Source of the DNA: Sinohyriopsis cumingii
Lineage: Eukaryota > Mollusca > Bivalvia > Unionida > Unionidae
Reading direction: 5' to 3'
Length of the DNA: 64,000 nucleotides
Assembly (NCBI GenBank): GCA_028554795.2
Contig: CM068839.1
Coordinates: 87,503,540 to 87,567,539, forward strand
Within the stretch, counting starts at the first letter, position 1, and each line of letters opens with the position of its first letter. A program made the translations under genes and the position numbers. Under the pieces are notes generated by a model that ran no database searches, was not told the origin of the DNA, and worked only from the letters and a program-made list of their open reading frames with translations. Of this stretch, positions 37,808-51,292 are shown piece by piece.

Positions 37808-38905
37808 CTAATTATCATGCAGGTCAAAGGTCTTGGTGAGGTCGATGAACATCATGTAGAGTGGTTGACCTTGCTCTGTGTTCTTCTCTTGGAGTTGTCG
37901 TATGGAAAATATCCTGTCTGTCGTCGACCTGCCTGCATTAAAGCCGCACTGGGATTCCAGGTGCACACTGTCCGCCAGCAACTGCAGCCTGTTGAATATA
38001 ATGCGGGCATACACTTTGCCAACGATGCTCAGAAGCGAGATCCCTCTGTAGTTATTACAGTCACTGAGGTCGCCATTGTTTTTGTAAACGGTATCTCGCG
38101 CATATCTTGGGGGACCGCTCCTTTCCTTCCAGCAGAGACAAAGTAGCTCATGCAGCGGCTGAAGCAATGTTGGTTTCCCACGTTCTATAGCTTTGGGCGG
38201 GATGCTGTCACTACCTGGTGCTTTGTCGTTTGGGTGGGAGTCGAGTGCTTTGCTGAGCTCCTCTAAGGTGGGCACTTTGTCGAGCTCATCCATGGTGGGC
38301 AGTTTTTATGCTGCTAGGGGCCGCATCGGTTACTAGCATATCCTGGGAGCATAGCTCTGAGTAGTGTTCCACCCATCTGGCCATCTGTTGCTCACAGTCA
38401 GTGATCTCCTCTCCCCTCAGAGATTTCCGGGGAACGGCCCCTTTCACCGTAGGGCCTAGAGCCTTCTTGATACCACAGTACATACCTTGGATGTTTCCGG
38501 ACTCGGCAGTGTGCTGGAGTCCTTCACATAGTTGTTACCAGTACTCGTTCGCGCACTGTCTAGCGATTGTGTTGGGTGTTGCTTCGAGCACTTCTGAGAT
38601 CAGCAAGCGTCCGTCCATTAAGGCATTTTTTTGTAACGTTTGAAGGCTTTTCGTTTGTCTTCGATTATTGGTTCCATCCTTGATAGATGTGCGTTGAACC
38701 AGTCCTGCCTGGGCCGTTCCTTTTTGCCAAACATGGCCATGGCTGTGCTGTAGATTGCACCCTTCATGGCGTTCCACATGGCTGTGGCATCGTGGTCTGG
38801 CAGGTCCTGGAGTGTCTGGTCCAGGGCTAGTATGACAATACAAGAGTATATCACAATTCTACTAGTGCAGCTCTGAGATTGTTTCAGAGACGTACGACCA
38901 TTCAA
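37808..38905 (-). pseudogene. LINE ORF2 fragment, B/A chimera (extra A unit)
   Basis: The RT-side end is B-like: ggaaaatatcctg, cctgcatt and cacactgtcc up to 37970, with LADSVHLES. From acactttgcc (38011-38020) onward it is A-like. It lacks the B 10-bp duplication and keeps the full A linker. Motif A is FIDLTKTFD. A private ggttactag lies near 38330. Confidence 0.87.
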
Positions 38906-40208
38906 TCAAAATGCAATTAAACATTTTATAATTTGATTGGTATTGAATGTTCTAGTTCGAGGTTATCAAAAGCAAATTACATGAAAGAACTGCACAATTC
39001 TGCAGGTGCCACATTTTACTTATATAAACACATGTACCATGGAAAAGGAAAAAAATAGCCAAATAGATTCATATATTACCAAAACATAATGCAAATAGAC
39101 TTTTTTAAATATAAATTATTACAAAAAGTACACGTGTAAGATTTATAAATTCTTTGATTGATCTTTTTTATTCTGGCTGTGTCATACAGCAGTTGGATAT
39201 TTAAAATCAGTTATAATCCTTATTACTGCAGCATATATACTTGTTAATTATTCTGACCAAGCATTATGCTATGAGAATTGCATTGCATAAATGGAAATAT
39301 ATTGTACTGCAAACCCACTTCCTCACATCCGACCCTGTTATCTGTTCAATGAATGTATTCTACAAGTATCCTCAATGGCATGAATATGTGTTTTCTCTGA
39401 AATGTTTCAAACTTAATGCAAAATAATGGTGAAAGACAAACGTTAATTCAAATAAAGCATCACACACATACACACGAATGCAACAAGTGTATACAGACAG
39501 GATGTCTTTCTTTGTCATACTATTTACACCGATAAATCAACAATAACTACTTAAAAGTGTTTTATTCAATTTTTAAATTCGGAAAAATGTGAGAAATACA
39601 ATAAAACTCAAGAAATATTTATTTGTTGGTATTCCGCAGCGTGACAAATGGAACGTAACGCTCAGTGTAATTTCGACAATTTAGAACAAATGTTCATAAC
39701 CGACAAAAAGATTTCAAAGAAACTATATATGTAATCTTTACTGGTTCGATCTACAAGTAAATAGCTGCAGGATTCAGCTAATGGTGTACATTTCAAAAGG
39801 GAAATGGGATGAAATTATCTCGAAGTAATTGTAAGCAAAGTGTACTAAAAGATTACATAGCTCGCCTCTTTGAAGTAATTATAAACAATGTAATAAACGA
39901 GTATGTATCTCAACAATTTGATGTAATTGTAACCAGAGTACTAAAGCCGAGTAAATATCTCAACTCGTTGAAGCAACTGTATAACTGTAACAAGAGTAAT
40001 AAATGAGTATATATCTCAACTCTCTGAAGTACTTGTAACCAAAGTACAATAAATGATTTCATAGCTCATCTCTTAGAGGTAATTGTAACTAGTCTAATAC
40101 ACTATTACATATCTCAGCTCTTCCAAGCAATTGTAAACAAAATGTAATAAATAACAGCTTAGATGACCTCTTCGATGCATTTAATAGTCTTCAGTTTACA
40201 TAATAAAA
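38906..40208. repeat. Intergenic block: AT-rich segment, beta spacer with gamma-like patch, minisatellite
   Basis: The T run near 39101 is shortened to T6, and tatcctcaatgg (C-like) follows the conserved block. The minisatellite (39822-40198) opens with gamma-like attatctcg and taagcaaag inside otherwise beta sequence. These short foreign patches suggest gene conversion. Private changes are gtacttg, gatttcatag and aatacacta. Confidence 0.83.
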
Positions 40209-40798
40209 CTAATTATCATGCAGGTCAAAGGTCTTGGTGAGGTCGATGAACATCATGTAGAGTGGTTGACCTTGCTCTGTGTTCTTCTCTTGGAGTTGTC
40301 TTATGGAAAATATCCTGTCTGTCGTCGACCTGCCTGCATTAAAGCCGCACTGGGATTCCAGGTGCACACTGTCCGCCAGCAACTGCAGCCTGTTGAATAT
40401 AATGCGGGCATACACGTTGCCAACGATGCTCAGAAGCGAGATCAAGCGAGATCCCTCTGTAATTATTACAGTCACTGAGGTCGCCATTCTTTTTGTAAAC
40501 GGTATCTCGCGCATGTCTTGGGGATCCGCTCCTTCCTCCCAGCAGAGAAAAAGTAGCTCATGCAGCGGCTGAAGCAATGTTTGTTTCTCACGTTCGATAG
40601 CTTCGGGCGGGATGATGTCACTACCTGGTGCTTTGTCGTTTGGGAGGGAGTCGATTGCTTTGCTGAGCTCCTCTAAGGTGGGCACTTTGTTGAGCTCGTC
40701 CATGGTTAGCAGTTTTTATGCTGCTAGGGGCCGCATCGGTGACTGACATTTCTTTGGAGTATAGCTCTAGGTAGTGTTCCACCCATCTGGCCATCTGT
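40209..40798 (-). pseudogene. LINE RT fragment, type B (subtype B2)
   Basis: B2 reading but with AIDS rather than AMDS. LLFLCW is shared with the copies at 31621 and 58803. A private ttatgg replaces gtatgg near 40301. Confidence 0.86.
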
Positions 40799-41601
40799 CA
40801 TACTTAATGCAAAATAATGGTGAAAGACAAACGTTAATTCAAATAAAGCATCGCACACATACACACGAATGCAACAAGTGTATACAGACATGATGTCTTC
40901 CGTCGTCATACTATATACACCGGCTAATCAACAATAACTACTTAAAAGTGTTTAATTCAATTTTTAAATTCACAAAAAATGTGAGAAATACAATAAAACT
41001 CAAGAAATCTTTATTTGTTGGTATTCCGCAGCATAACAAATGGAACGTAACGCCCAGTGTAATTTCGACAATTTAGAACAAATCTTCATATGCGACAAAA
41101 AGATTTCAAAGAAACTATATATGCAATCTTTACTGGTTCGATCTACAAGTAAATAACTCCAGGATTCAGTTTATGGTGTACATTTCAAAAGGGAAATGGG
41201 ATGAAATTATCTCGAAGTAATTGTAAGCAAAGTGTACTAAAAGATTACATAGCTCGCCTCTTTGAAGTAATTATAAACAATGTAATAAACGAGTATGTAT
41301 CTCAACTATTTGATGTAATTGAAACCAGAGTATTAAAGCCGAGTAAATATCTCAACTCGTTGAAGTAACTGTATAACTGTAAAAAGAGTAATAAATAAGT
41401 ATATATCTCAATTCTCTGAAGTAATTGTAACCAAAATACAATAAATGATTACATAGCTAAACTCTTCAAGGTAATTGTATCTAGTCTAATAAACTATTAC
41501 ATATCTCAGCTCTTCCAAGCAATTGTTAACAAAATGTAATAAATAACAGCTTAGATGACCTCTTCGATGCATTTAATAGTCTTCAGTTTACATAATAAAA
41601 A
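40799..41601. repeat. Intergenic block: deletion junction, gamma spacer, minisatellite
   Basis: Gamma spacer with cgcagcataac and tatgcaatc, minisatellite 41214-41591 with tagctaaactc. It ends with private ttataatgcagg. Confidence 0.82.
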
Positions 41602-42674
41602 CTAATTATAATGCAGGTCAATGGTCTTGGTGAGTTCAATGAACATCATGTAGAGTGGTTGACCTTGCTCTGTGTTCTTCTCTTGAAGTTGTCGTATGGA
41701 AAAGATCATGTCTGTCGTCGACCTGCCTGCTTTAAAGCCGCACTGGGATTCCAGGTGCACACGGTCCACCAGCAACTGCAGCCTGTTGAGTATAATGCGG
41801 GAATACACTTTGCCAACGATGCTCCGAAGCGAGATCCCTCTGTAATTATTACAGTTACTGAGGTCGCCATTGTTTTTGTAAACGGTATCTCGCGCATATC
41901 TTGGAGGACCGCTCCTTTCCTCCCAGCAGAGACAAAGTAGCTCATGCAGCAGCTGAAGCAATGTTGGTTTCCCACGTTCGATAGCTTTGGGCGGGATGCT
42001 GTCACTACATGGTGCTTTGTCGTTTGGGACGGAGTCGATTGCTTTGTTGAGCTCCTCTAAGGTGGGCACTTTGTGGAGCTCCTCTATGGTGGGCAGTTTT
42101 TATGCTGTTAGGGCTGCATCGGTGACTGACATTTCTTGGGAGCATAGCTCTGAGTAGTGTTCCACCCATCTGGCCATCTGTTGCTCGCAGTCAGTGATCT
42201 CCTCTCCCCTCAGAGATTTCTGGCGGACGATCCCTTTCACCATAGGGTCTAGAGCCTTCTTGATATCACAGTACATACCTTGGATGTTTCCGGATTCGGC
42301 ACTGCGCTGGAGTCCTTCACATAGTTGTTACCAGTACTCGTTCGCGCACTGTCTAGCGATGTGTTGGGTGTTGCTTCGAGCGCTTCTGAGATCAGCAAGC
42401 ATCCGTTCATTAGGGCATTTTTTGTAAGCTTTGAAGGCTTTTCATTTGTCTTCGATTATTGGTTCTATCCTTGATAGATGTGCGCTGAACTAGTGCCAAA
42501 CGTGGCCATGGCTGTGCTGTAGATGACACCCTTCATGGCGCTCCACATGACTGTGGCATCGTGATCTGGCAGGTCTTGGAGTGCCTGGTCCAGGGCTAGT
42601 ATGAGAATACAAGAGTATATCACAATTATGCTCATGCAGCTCTGAGATTTTTTCAGAGACGTACGACCATTCAA
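41602..42674 (-). pseudogene. LINE ORF2 fragment, type C
   Basis: Type C with private DLHYN after motif A. The other end reads MNGRTSLKK (ccattc at about 42667), as in A units, where other C copies have MNFRTS. This is an A-like patch at the LINE edge. Confidence 0.86.
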
Positions 42675-44000
42675 TCAAAATCCAATTAAACATTTTATAA
42701 TTTCATTTGTATTAAATGTTCTAATTCGAGGTTATTAAAAGCTTATTAGATGAATAAACTGCACAATTTTGCAGGTGCCACATTTTACTTAAATAAAAAC
42801 ATACACCATGAAAAAGGAAAAATCAGCCAAATATATTCATATATTACCAAAACATAATGCAAATAGACTTTTTTTATATAAATTATTACAAAAAGTGCAC
42901 ATGTAAGATTTATAAATTCTTTGGTTGATCTTTTTTATTCTGGCTGTGTCATACAGGAAATGTTTTTTAAACTAAACAGGCATTGGATATTGAAAATCAA
43001 TTATAATCCTTATTATTGCAGCATATATACTTGTCAATTATTCTGGCCAAGCATTATGCTATAAGAATTGCATTGCATAAATGGAAATATATTGTACTGC
43101 AAACCCACTTCCTCACATCCGACCCTGTTATCTGTTCAATGAATGTATTCTACAAGTATCCTCAATGGCATGAATATCGGTTTTCTTTGAAATGTTTCAA
43201 ACTTAATGCAAAATAACGGTGAAAGACAAACGTTAATTCAAATAAAGCATCACACACATACACACGAATGCAACAAGTGTATACAGACATGATGTCTTCC
43301 TTCGTCATACTATATACACCGGCTGATCAACAATAACTACTTAAAAGTGTTTTATTCAATTGTTAAATATGTAAAACATTTGAGAAATACAATAAAACCC
43401 AAGAAATTTGTATTTGTTGGTATTCCACAGCGCGACAAATGGAACGTAATTCCCAATGTAATTTCGACAATTTAGAACAAATCTTCATAACCAACAAAAA
43501 GATTTCAAAGAAACTATATATGTAATCTTTACTGGTTCGATCTACAAGTAAATAGCTGCAGGATTCAGTTAATGGTGTACATTTCAAAAGGGAAATGGGA
43601 TGAAAATGTCTCGAAGTAATTGTAACCAAAGTGTACTAAAAGATCACATAGCTCGCCTCTTTGAAGTAATTATAAACAATGTAATAAACAAGTACGTATC
43701 TCAACTATTTGATGTCATTGAAACCAGAGTACTAAAGCCGTGTAAATATCTCAACTCGGTGAAGTAACTGTATAACTGTAACAAGAGTAATAAATGAGTA
43801 TATACTTCAACTCTCTGAAGTAATTGTAACCAAAGTACAATAAATGATTACATAGCTCATCTCTTCAAGGTAATGGTAACTAGTCTAATAAACTATTACA
43901 TATCTCAGCTCTTCCAAGCAATTGTAAACAAAATGTAATAAATAACAGCTTAGATCACCTCTACGATGCATTTAATAGTCTTCAATTTACATAATAAAAA
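42675..44000. repeat. Intergenic block: AT-rich segment, alpha spacer, minisatellite
   Basis: H2-type (catacacc near 42800), alpha spacer from about 43361 with private cagcgcgac and cccaatg. The minisatellite (43613-43990) matches the first block of the window, including tatacttcaac, tcaaggtaatgg and gatcacctctacg. Confidence 0.82.
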
Positions 44001-45098
44001 CTAATTATCATGCAGGTCAAAGGTCTTGGTGATTTCGATGAACATCATGTAGAGTGGTTGACCTTGCTCTGTGTTCTTCTCTTGGAGTTGTCGTATGGAA
44101 AAGATCATGTCTGTCGTCGACCTGCCTGCTTTAAAGCCGCACTGGGATTCCAGGTGCACACGGTCCGCCAGCAACTGCAGCCTGTTGAGTATAATGCGGG
44201 CATACACTTTGCCAACGATGCTCAGAAGCGAGATCCCTCTGTAGTTATTACAGTCACTGAGGTCGCCATTGTTTTTGTAAACGGTATCTCGCGCATATGT
44301 TGGGGGACCGCTCCTTTCCTTCCAGCAGAGACAAAGTAGCTCATGCAGCGGCTGAAGCAATGTTGGTTTCCCACGTTCTATAGCTTTGGGCGGGATGCTG
44401 TCACTACCTGGTGCTTTGTCGTTTGGGTGGGAGTCGATTGCTTTGCTGAGCTCCTCTAAGGTGGGCACTTTGTCGAGCTCATCCATGGTGGGCAGTTTTT
44501 ATGCTGCTAGGGGCCGCATCGGTGACTAGCATATCCTGGGAGTATAGCTCTGAGTAGTGTTCCACCCATCTGGCCATCTGTTGCTCACAGTCAGTGATCC
44601 CCTCTCCCCTCAGAGATTTCCGGGGAACGGCCCCTTTCACCGTAGGGCCTAGAGCCTTCTTGATACCACAGTACATACCTTGGATGTTTCCGGACTCGGC
44701 AGTGTGCTGGAGTCCTTCACATAGTTGTTACCAGTACTCGTTCGCGCACTGTCTAGCGATTGTGTTGGGTGTTGCTTCGAGCACTTCTGAGATCAGCAAG
44801 CGTCCGTCCATTAAGGCATTTTTTGGTAACGTTTGAAGGCTTTTCGTTTGTCTTCGATTATTGGTTCCATCCTTGATAGATGTGCGTTGAACCAGTCCTG
44901 CCTGGGCCGTTCCTTTTTGCCAAACATGGCCATGGCTGTGCTGTAGATTGCACCCTTCATGGCGTTCCACATGGCTGTGGCATCGTGGTCTGGCAGGTCC
45001 TGGAGTGTCTGGTCCAGGGCTAGTATGACAATACAAGAGTATATCACAATTCTACTAGTGCAGCTCTGAGATTGTTTCAGAGACGTACGACCATTCAA
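44001..45098 (-). pseudogene. LINE ORF2 fragment, type A
   Basis: It shares FIEITKTFD and the gatttcgatg edge with the copy at 649, so these two A units and their alpha blocks form a distinct pair. Private changes: GPPTYARD, a T6GG sequence in the linker homopolymer (near 44819-44826) and gatcccctc. Confidence 0.87.
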
Positions 45099-46403
45099 TC
45101 AAAATGCAATTAAACATTTTATAATTTGATTGGTATTGAATGTTCTAGTTCGAGGTTATCAAAAGCAAATTACATGAAAGAACTGCACAATTCTGCAGGT
45201 GCCACATTTTACTTATATAAACACATGTACCATGGAAAAGGAAAAAAATAGCCAAATAGATTCATATATTACCAAAACATAATGCAAATAGACTTTTTTT
45301 TAAATATAAATTATTACAAAAAGTGCACGTGTAAGATTTATAAATTCTTTGATTGATCTTTTTTATTCTGGCTGTGTCATACAGCAGTTGGATACTTAAA
45401 ATCAGTTATAATCCTTATTACTGCAGCATATATACTTGTTAATTATTCTGACCAAGCATTATGCTATGAGAATTGCATTGCATAAATGGAAATATATTGT
45501 ACTGCAAACCCACTTCCTCACATCCGACCCTGTTATCTGTTCAATGAATGTATTCTACAAGTATGCTCAGTGGCATGAATATGTGTTTTCTCTGAAATGT
45601 TTCAAACTTAATGCAAAATAATGGTGAAAGACAAACGTTAATTCAAATAAAGCATCACACACATACACACGAATGCAACAAGTGTATACAGACAGGATGT
45701 CTTTCTTTGTCATACTATTTACACCGATAAATCAACAATAACTACTTAAAAGTGTTTTATTCAATTTTTAAATTCGGAAAAATGTGAGAAATACAATAAA
45801 ACTCAAGAAATATTTATTTGTTGGTATTCCGCAGCGTGACAAATGGAACGTAACGCTCAGTGTAATTTCGACAATTTAGAACAAATGTTCATAACCGACA
45901 AAAAGATTTCAAAGAAACTATATATGTAATCTTTACTGGTTCGATCTACAAGTAAATAGCTGCAGGATTCAGCTAATGGTGTACATTTCAAAAGGGAAAT
46001 GGGATGAAATTGTCTCGAAGTAATTGTAACCAAAGTGTACTAAAAGATTACATAGCTCGCCTCTTTGAAGTAATTATAAACAATGTAATAAACGAGTATG
46101 TATCTCAACAATTTGATGTAATTGTAACCAGAGTACTAAAGCCGAGTAAATATCTCAACTCGTTGAAGCAACTGTATAACTGTAACAAGAGTAATAAATG
46201 AGTATATATCTCAACTCTCTGAAGTAATTGTAACCAAAGTACAATAAATGATTACATAGCTCATCTCTTAGAGGTAATTGTAACTAGTCTAATAAACTAT
46301 TACATATCTCAGCTCTTCCAAGCAATTGTAAACAAAATGTAATAAATAACAGCTTAGATGACCTCTTCGATGCATTTAATAGTCTTCAGTTTACAATATA
46401 AAA
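45099..46403. repeat. Intergenic block: AT-rich segment, beta spacer, minisatellite
   Basis: Standard beta block, with a private gatacttaaaatc near 45391. Minisatellite 46017-46393. Confidence 0.82.
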
Positions 46404-46993
46404 CTAATTATCATGCAGGTCAAAGGTCTTGGTGAGGTCGATGAACATCATGTAGAGTGGTTGACCTTGCTCTGTGTTCTTCTCTTGGAGTTGTCGTATG
46501 GAAAATATCCTGTCTGTCGTCGACCTGCCTGCATTAAAGCCGCACTGGGATTCCAGGTGCACACTGTCCGCCAGCAACTGCAGCCTGTTGAATATAATGC
46601 GGGCATACACGTTGCCAACGATGCTCAGAAGCGAGATCAAGCGAGATCCCTCTGTAATTATTACAGTCACTGAGGTCGCCATTGTTTTTGTAAACGGTAT
46701 CTCGCGCATGTCCTGGGGATCCGCTCCTTCCTCCCAGCAGAGACAAAGTAGCTCATGCAGTGGCTGAAGCAATGTTTGTTTCCCACGTTCGATAGCTTCG
46801 GGCGGGATGATGTCACTACATGGTGCTTTGTCGTTTGGGAGGGAGTCGATTGCTTTGCTGAGCTCCTCTAAGGTGGGCACTTTGTCGAACTCATCCATGG
46901 TGGGCAGTTTTTATGCTGCTAGGGGCCGCATCGGTGACTGACATTTCTTTGGAGTATAGCTCTAGGTAGTGTTCCACCCATCTGGCCATCTGT
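46404..46993 (-). pseudogene. LINE RT fragment, type B (subtype B1)
   Basis: B1 reading (EFDKV, CSDII, ERGKQ, FTKTM) with catalytic FIDLTKTFD and both compensating indels. Junction at 46993/46994. Confidence 0.86.
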
Positions 46994-47796
46994 CATACTT
47001 AATGCAAAATAATGGTGAAAGACAAACGTTAATTCAAATAAAGCATCGCACACATACACACGAATGCAACAAGTGTATACAGACATGATGTCTTCCGTCG
47101 TCATACTATATACACCGGCTAATCAACAATAACTACTTAAAAGTGTTTAATTCAATTTTTAAATTCACAAAAAATGTGAGAAATACAATAAAACTCAAGA
47201 AATCTTTATTTGTTGGTATTCCGCAGCGTAACAAATGGAACGTAACGCGCAGTTTAATTTCGACAATTTCGAACAAATCTTCATATGCGACAAAAAGATT
47301 TCAAAGAAACTATATATGTAATCTTTACTGGTTCGATCTACAAGCAAATAACTCCAGGATTCAGTTTATGGTGTACATTTCAAAAGGGAAATGGGATGAA
47401 ATTATCTCGAAGTAATTGTAAGCAAAGTGTACTAAAAGATTACATAGCTCGCCTCTTTGAAGTAATTATAAACAATGTAATAAACGAGTATGTATCTCAA
47501 CTATTTGATGTAATTGAAACCAGAGTATTAAAGCCGAGTAAATATCTCAACTCGTTGAAGTAACTGTATAACTGTAAAAAGAGTAATAAATAAGTATATA
47601 TCTCAATTCTCTGAAGTAATTGTAACCAAAATACAATAAATGATTACATAGCTCATCTCTTCAAGGTAATTGTATCTAGTCTAATAAACTATTACATATC
47701 TCAGCTCTTCCAAGCAATTGTTAACAAAATGTAATAAATAACAGCTTAGATGACCTCTTCGATGCATTTAATAGTCTTCAGTTTACATAATAAAAA
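46994..47796. repeat. Intergenic block: deletion junction, gamma spacer with open frames, minisatellite
   Basis: Private substitutions (aatttcgaac for aatttagaac near 47267, caagcaaataac near 47341) remove stops and open 90- and 92-codon plus-strand frames at 47143-47563. These are not called as genes: they exist only in this copy and run into the repeat. Minisatellite 47409-47786. Confidence 0.82.
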
Positions 47797-48869
47797 CTAA
47801 TTATCATGCAGGTCAATGGTCTTGGTGAGTTCAATGAACATCATGTAGAGTGGTTGACCTTGCTCTGTGTTCTTCTCTTGGAGTTGTCGTATGGAAAAGA
47901 TCATGTCTGTCGTCGACCTGCCTGCTTTAAAGCCGCACTGGGATTCCAGGTGCACACGGTCCACCAGCAACTGCAGCCTGTTGAGTATAATGCGGGAATA
48001 CACTTTGCCAACGATGCTCCGAAGCGAGATCCCTCTGTAATTATTACAGTTACTGAGGTCGCCATTGTTTTTGTAAACGGTATCTCGCGCATATCTTGGA
48101 GGACCGCTCCTTTCCTCCCAGCAGAGACAAAGTAGCTCATGCAGCAGCTGAAGCAATGTTGGTTTCCCACGTTCGATAGCTTTGGGCGGGATGCTGTCAC
48201 TACATGGTGCTTTGTCGTCTGGGACGGAGTCGATTGCTTTGTTGAGCTCCTCTAAGGTGGGCACTTTGTGGAGCTCCTCTATGGTGGGCAGTTTTTATGC
48301 TGTTAGGGCTGCATCGGTGACTGACATTTCTTGGGAGCATAGCTCTGAGTAGTGTTCCACCCATCTGGCCATCTGTTGCTCGCAGTCAGTGATCTCCTCT
48401 CCCCTCAGAGATTTCTGGCGGACGATCCCTTTCACCATAGGGTCTAGAGCCTTCTTGATATCACAGTACATACCTTGGATGTTTCCGGATTCGGCACTGC
48501 GCTGGAGTCCTTCACATAGTTGTTACCAGTACTCGTTCGCGCACTGTCTAGCGATGTGTTGGGTGTTGCTTCGAGCGCTTCTGAGATCAGCAAGCATCCG
48601 TTCATTAGGGCATTTTTTGTAAGCTTTGAAGGCTTTTCATTTGTCTTCGATTATTGGTTCTATCCTTGATAGATGTGCGCTGAACTAGTGCCAAACGTGG
48701 CCATGGCTGTGCTGTAGATGACACCCTTCATGGCGCTCCACATGACTGTGGCATCGTGATCTGGCAGGTCTTGGAGTGCCTGGTCCAGGGCTAGTATGAG
48801 AATACAAGAGTATATCACAATTATGCTCATGCAGCTCTGAGATTTTTTCAGAGACGTACGAAAATTCAA
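47797..48869 (-). pseudogene. LINE ORF2 fragment, type C
   Basis: Type C with a private VPDDKAP just before the RT0-like motif (gtctggg near 48218). It has gtggagctc and ccctcagag variants. Confidence 0.86.
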
Positions 48870-50194
48870 TCAAAATCCAATTAAACATTTTATAATTTCA
48901 TTTGTATTAAATGTTCTAATTCGAGGTTATTAAAAGCTTATTACATGAATAAACTGCACAATTTTGCAGGTGCCACATTTTACTTAAATAAAAACAGACA
49001 CCATGAAAAAGGAAAAATCAGCCAGATATATTCATATATTACCAAAACATAATGCAAATAGACTTTTTTTTATATAAATTATTACAAAAAGTGCACATGT
49101 AAGATTTATAAATTCTTTGGTTGATCTTTTTTATTCTGGCTGTGTCATACAGGAAATGTTTTTTAAACTAAACAGGCATTGGATATTGAAAATCAATTAT
49201 AATCCTTATTATTGCAGCATATATACTTGTCAATTATTCTGGCCAAGCATTATGCTATAAGAATTGCATTGCATAAATGGAAATATATTGTACTGCAAAC
49301 CCACTTCCTCACATCCGACCCTGTTATCTGTTCAATGAATGTATTCTACAAGTATCCTCAATGGCATGAATATCGGTTTTCTTTGAAATGTTTCAAACTT
49401 AATGCAAAATAACGGTGAAAGACAAACGTTAATTCAAATAAAGCATCACACACATACACACGAATGCAACAAGTGTATACAGACAGGATGTCTTTCTTTG
49501 TCATACTATTTACACCGATAAATCAACAATAACTACTTAAAAGTGTTTTATTCAATTTTTAAATTCGGAAAAATGTGAGAAATACAACAAAACTCAAGAA
49601 ATATTTATTTGTTGGTATTCCGCAGCGTGACAAATGGAACGTAACGCTCAGTGTAATTTCGACAATTTAGAACAAATGTTCATAACCGACAAAAAGATTT
49701 CAAAGAAACTATATATGTAATCTTTACTGGTTCGATCTACAAGTAAATAGCTGCAGGATTCAGCTAATGGTGTACATTTCAAAAGGGAAATGGGATGAAA
49801 TTGTCTCGAAGTAATTGTAACCAAAGTGTACCAAAAGATTACATAGCTCGCCTCTTTGAAGTAATTATAAAAAATGTAAAAACCGAGTATGTATCTCAAC
49901 ATTTTGATGTAATTGTAACCAGAGTACTAAAGCCGAGTAAATATCTCAACTCGTTGAAGCAACTGTATAACTGTAAGAAGAGTAATAAATGAGTATATAT
50001 CTCAACTCTCTGAAGTAATTGTAACCAAAGTACAATAAATGATTACATAGCTCATCTCTTAGAGGTAATTGTAACTAGTCTAATAAACTATTACATATCT
50101 CAGCTCTTCCAAGCAATTGTAAACAAAATGTAATAAATAACAGCTTAGATCACCTCTTCGATGCATTTAATAGTCTTCAGTTTACATAATAAAA
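48870..50194. repeat. Intergenic block: AT-rich segment, beta-prime spacer, minisatellite
   Basis: H1-type block (cagacacc near 48996) but with leader aaagcatc instead of aaagaatc. Minisatellite 49808-50184 with beta-prime aaaaaatgtaaaaaccgag, private gtaccaaaag and caacattttg, and gtaagaagag as in H2 beta blocks. It is a mosaic. Confidence 0.82.
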
Positions 50195-51292
50195 CTAATT
50201 ATCATGCAGGTCAAAGGTCTTGGTGAGGTCGATGAACATCATGTAGAGTGGTTGACCTTGCTCTGTGTTCTTCTCTTGGAGTTGTCGTATGGAAAAGATC
50301 ATGTCTGTCGTCGACCTGCCTGCTTTAAAGCCGCACTGGGATTCCAGGTGCACAATGTCCGCCAGCAACTGCAGCCTGTTGAATATAATGCGGGCATACA
50401 CTTTGCCAACGATGCTCAGAAGCGAGATCCCTCTGTAGTTATTACAGTCACTGAGGTCGCCATTGTTTTTGTAAACGGTATCTCGCGCATATCTTGGGGG
50501 ACCGCTCCTTTCCTTCCAGCAGAGACAAAGTAGCTCATGCAGCGGCTGAAGCAATGTTGGTTTCCCACGTTCTATAGCTTTGGGCGGGATGCTGTCACTA
50601 CCTGGTGCTTTGTCGTTTGGGTGGGAGTCGAGTGCTTTGCTGAGCTCCTCTAAGGTGGGCACTTTGTCGAGCTCATCCATGGTGGGCAGTTTTTATGCTG
50701 CTAGGGGCCGCATCGGTGACTAGCATATCCTGGGAGTATAGCTCTGAGTAGTGTTCCACCCATCTGGCCATCTGTTGTTCACAGTCAGTGATCTCCTCTC
50801 CCCTCAGAGATTTCCGGGGAACGGCCCCTTTCACCGTAGGGCCTAGAGCCTTCTTGATACCACAGTACATACCTTGGATGTTTCCGGACTCGGCAGTGTG
50901 CTGGAGTCCTTCACATAGTTGTTACCAGTACTCGTTCGCGCACTGTCTAGCGATTGTGTTGGGTGTTGCTTCGAGCACTTCTGAGATCAGCAAGCGTCCG
51001 TCCATTAAGGCATTTTTTTGTAACGTTTGAAGGCTTTTCGTTTGTCTTCGATTATTGGTTCCATCCTTGATAGATGTGCGTTGAACCAGTCCTGCCTGGG
51101 CCGTTCCTTTTTGCCAAACATGGCCATGGCTGTGCTGTAGATTGCACCCTTCATGGCGTTCCACATGGCTGTGGCATCGTGGTCTGGCAGGTCCTGGAGT
51201 GTCTGGTCCAGGGCTAGTATGACAATACAAGAGTATATCACAATTCTACTAGTGCAGCTCTGAGATTGTTTCAGAGACGTACGACCATTCAA
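50195..51292 (-). pseudogene. LINE ORF2 fragment, type A
   Basis: RT piece with ALDSHPND, LADIVHLES, FKAGRSTTDMIF and FIDLTKTFD, combining variants found separately in H1 and H2 A copies. Confidence 0.87.

Larger units (their letters stand above)
35414..44009. repeat. HOR copy 6, irregular: A-A-B-C
   Basis: Anchors 35414 (A), 37817 (second A), 40218 (B) and 41611 (C). The length of 8596 bp equals one regular HOR plus one 2.4-kb unit. The second A begins with a beta spacer and B-like RT sequence, then turns A-like between 37970 and 38014. Confidence 0.9.
44010..50203. repeat. HOR copy 7: A-B-C (6194 bp)
   Basis: Anchors 44010, 46413 and 47806. The A unit has an alpha spacer (H2-like), but the C unit has cagacacc and is followed by beta-prime (H1-like), so this copy spans a haplotype change. 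Confidence 0.92.

Noticed and set aside
47143-47563. 90- and 92-codon ORFs in one gamma spacer
   Set aside because: Open only in this copy through private substitutions; overlapping frames over repeat DNA, no domain.
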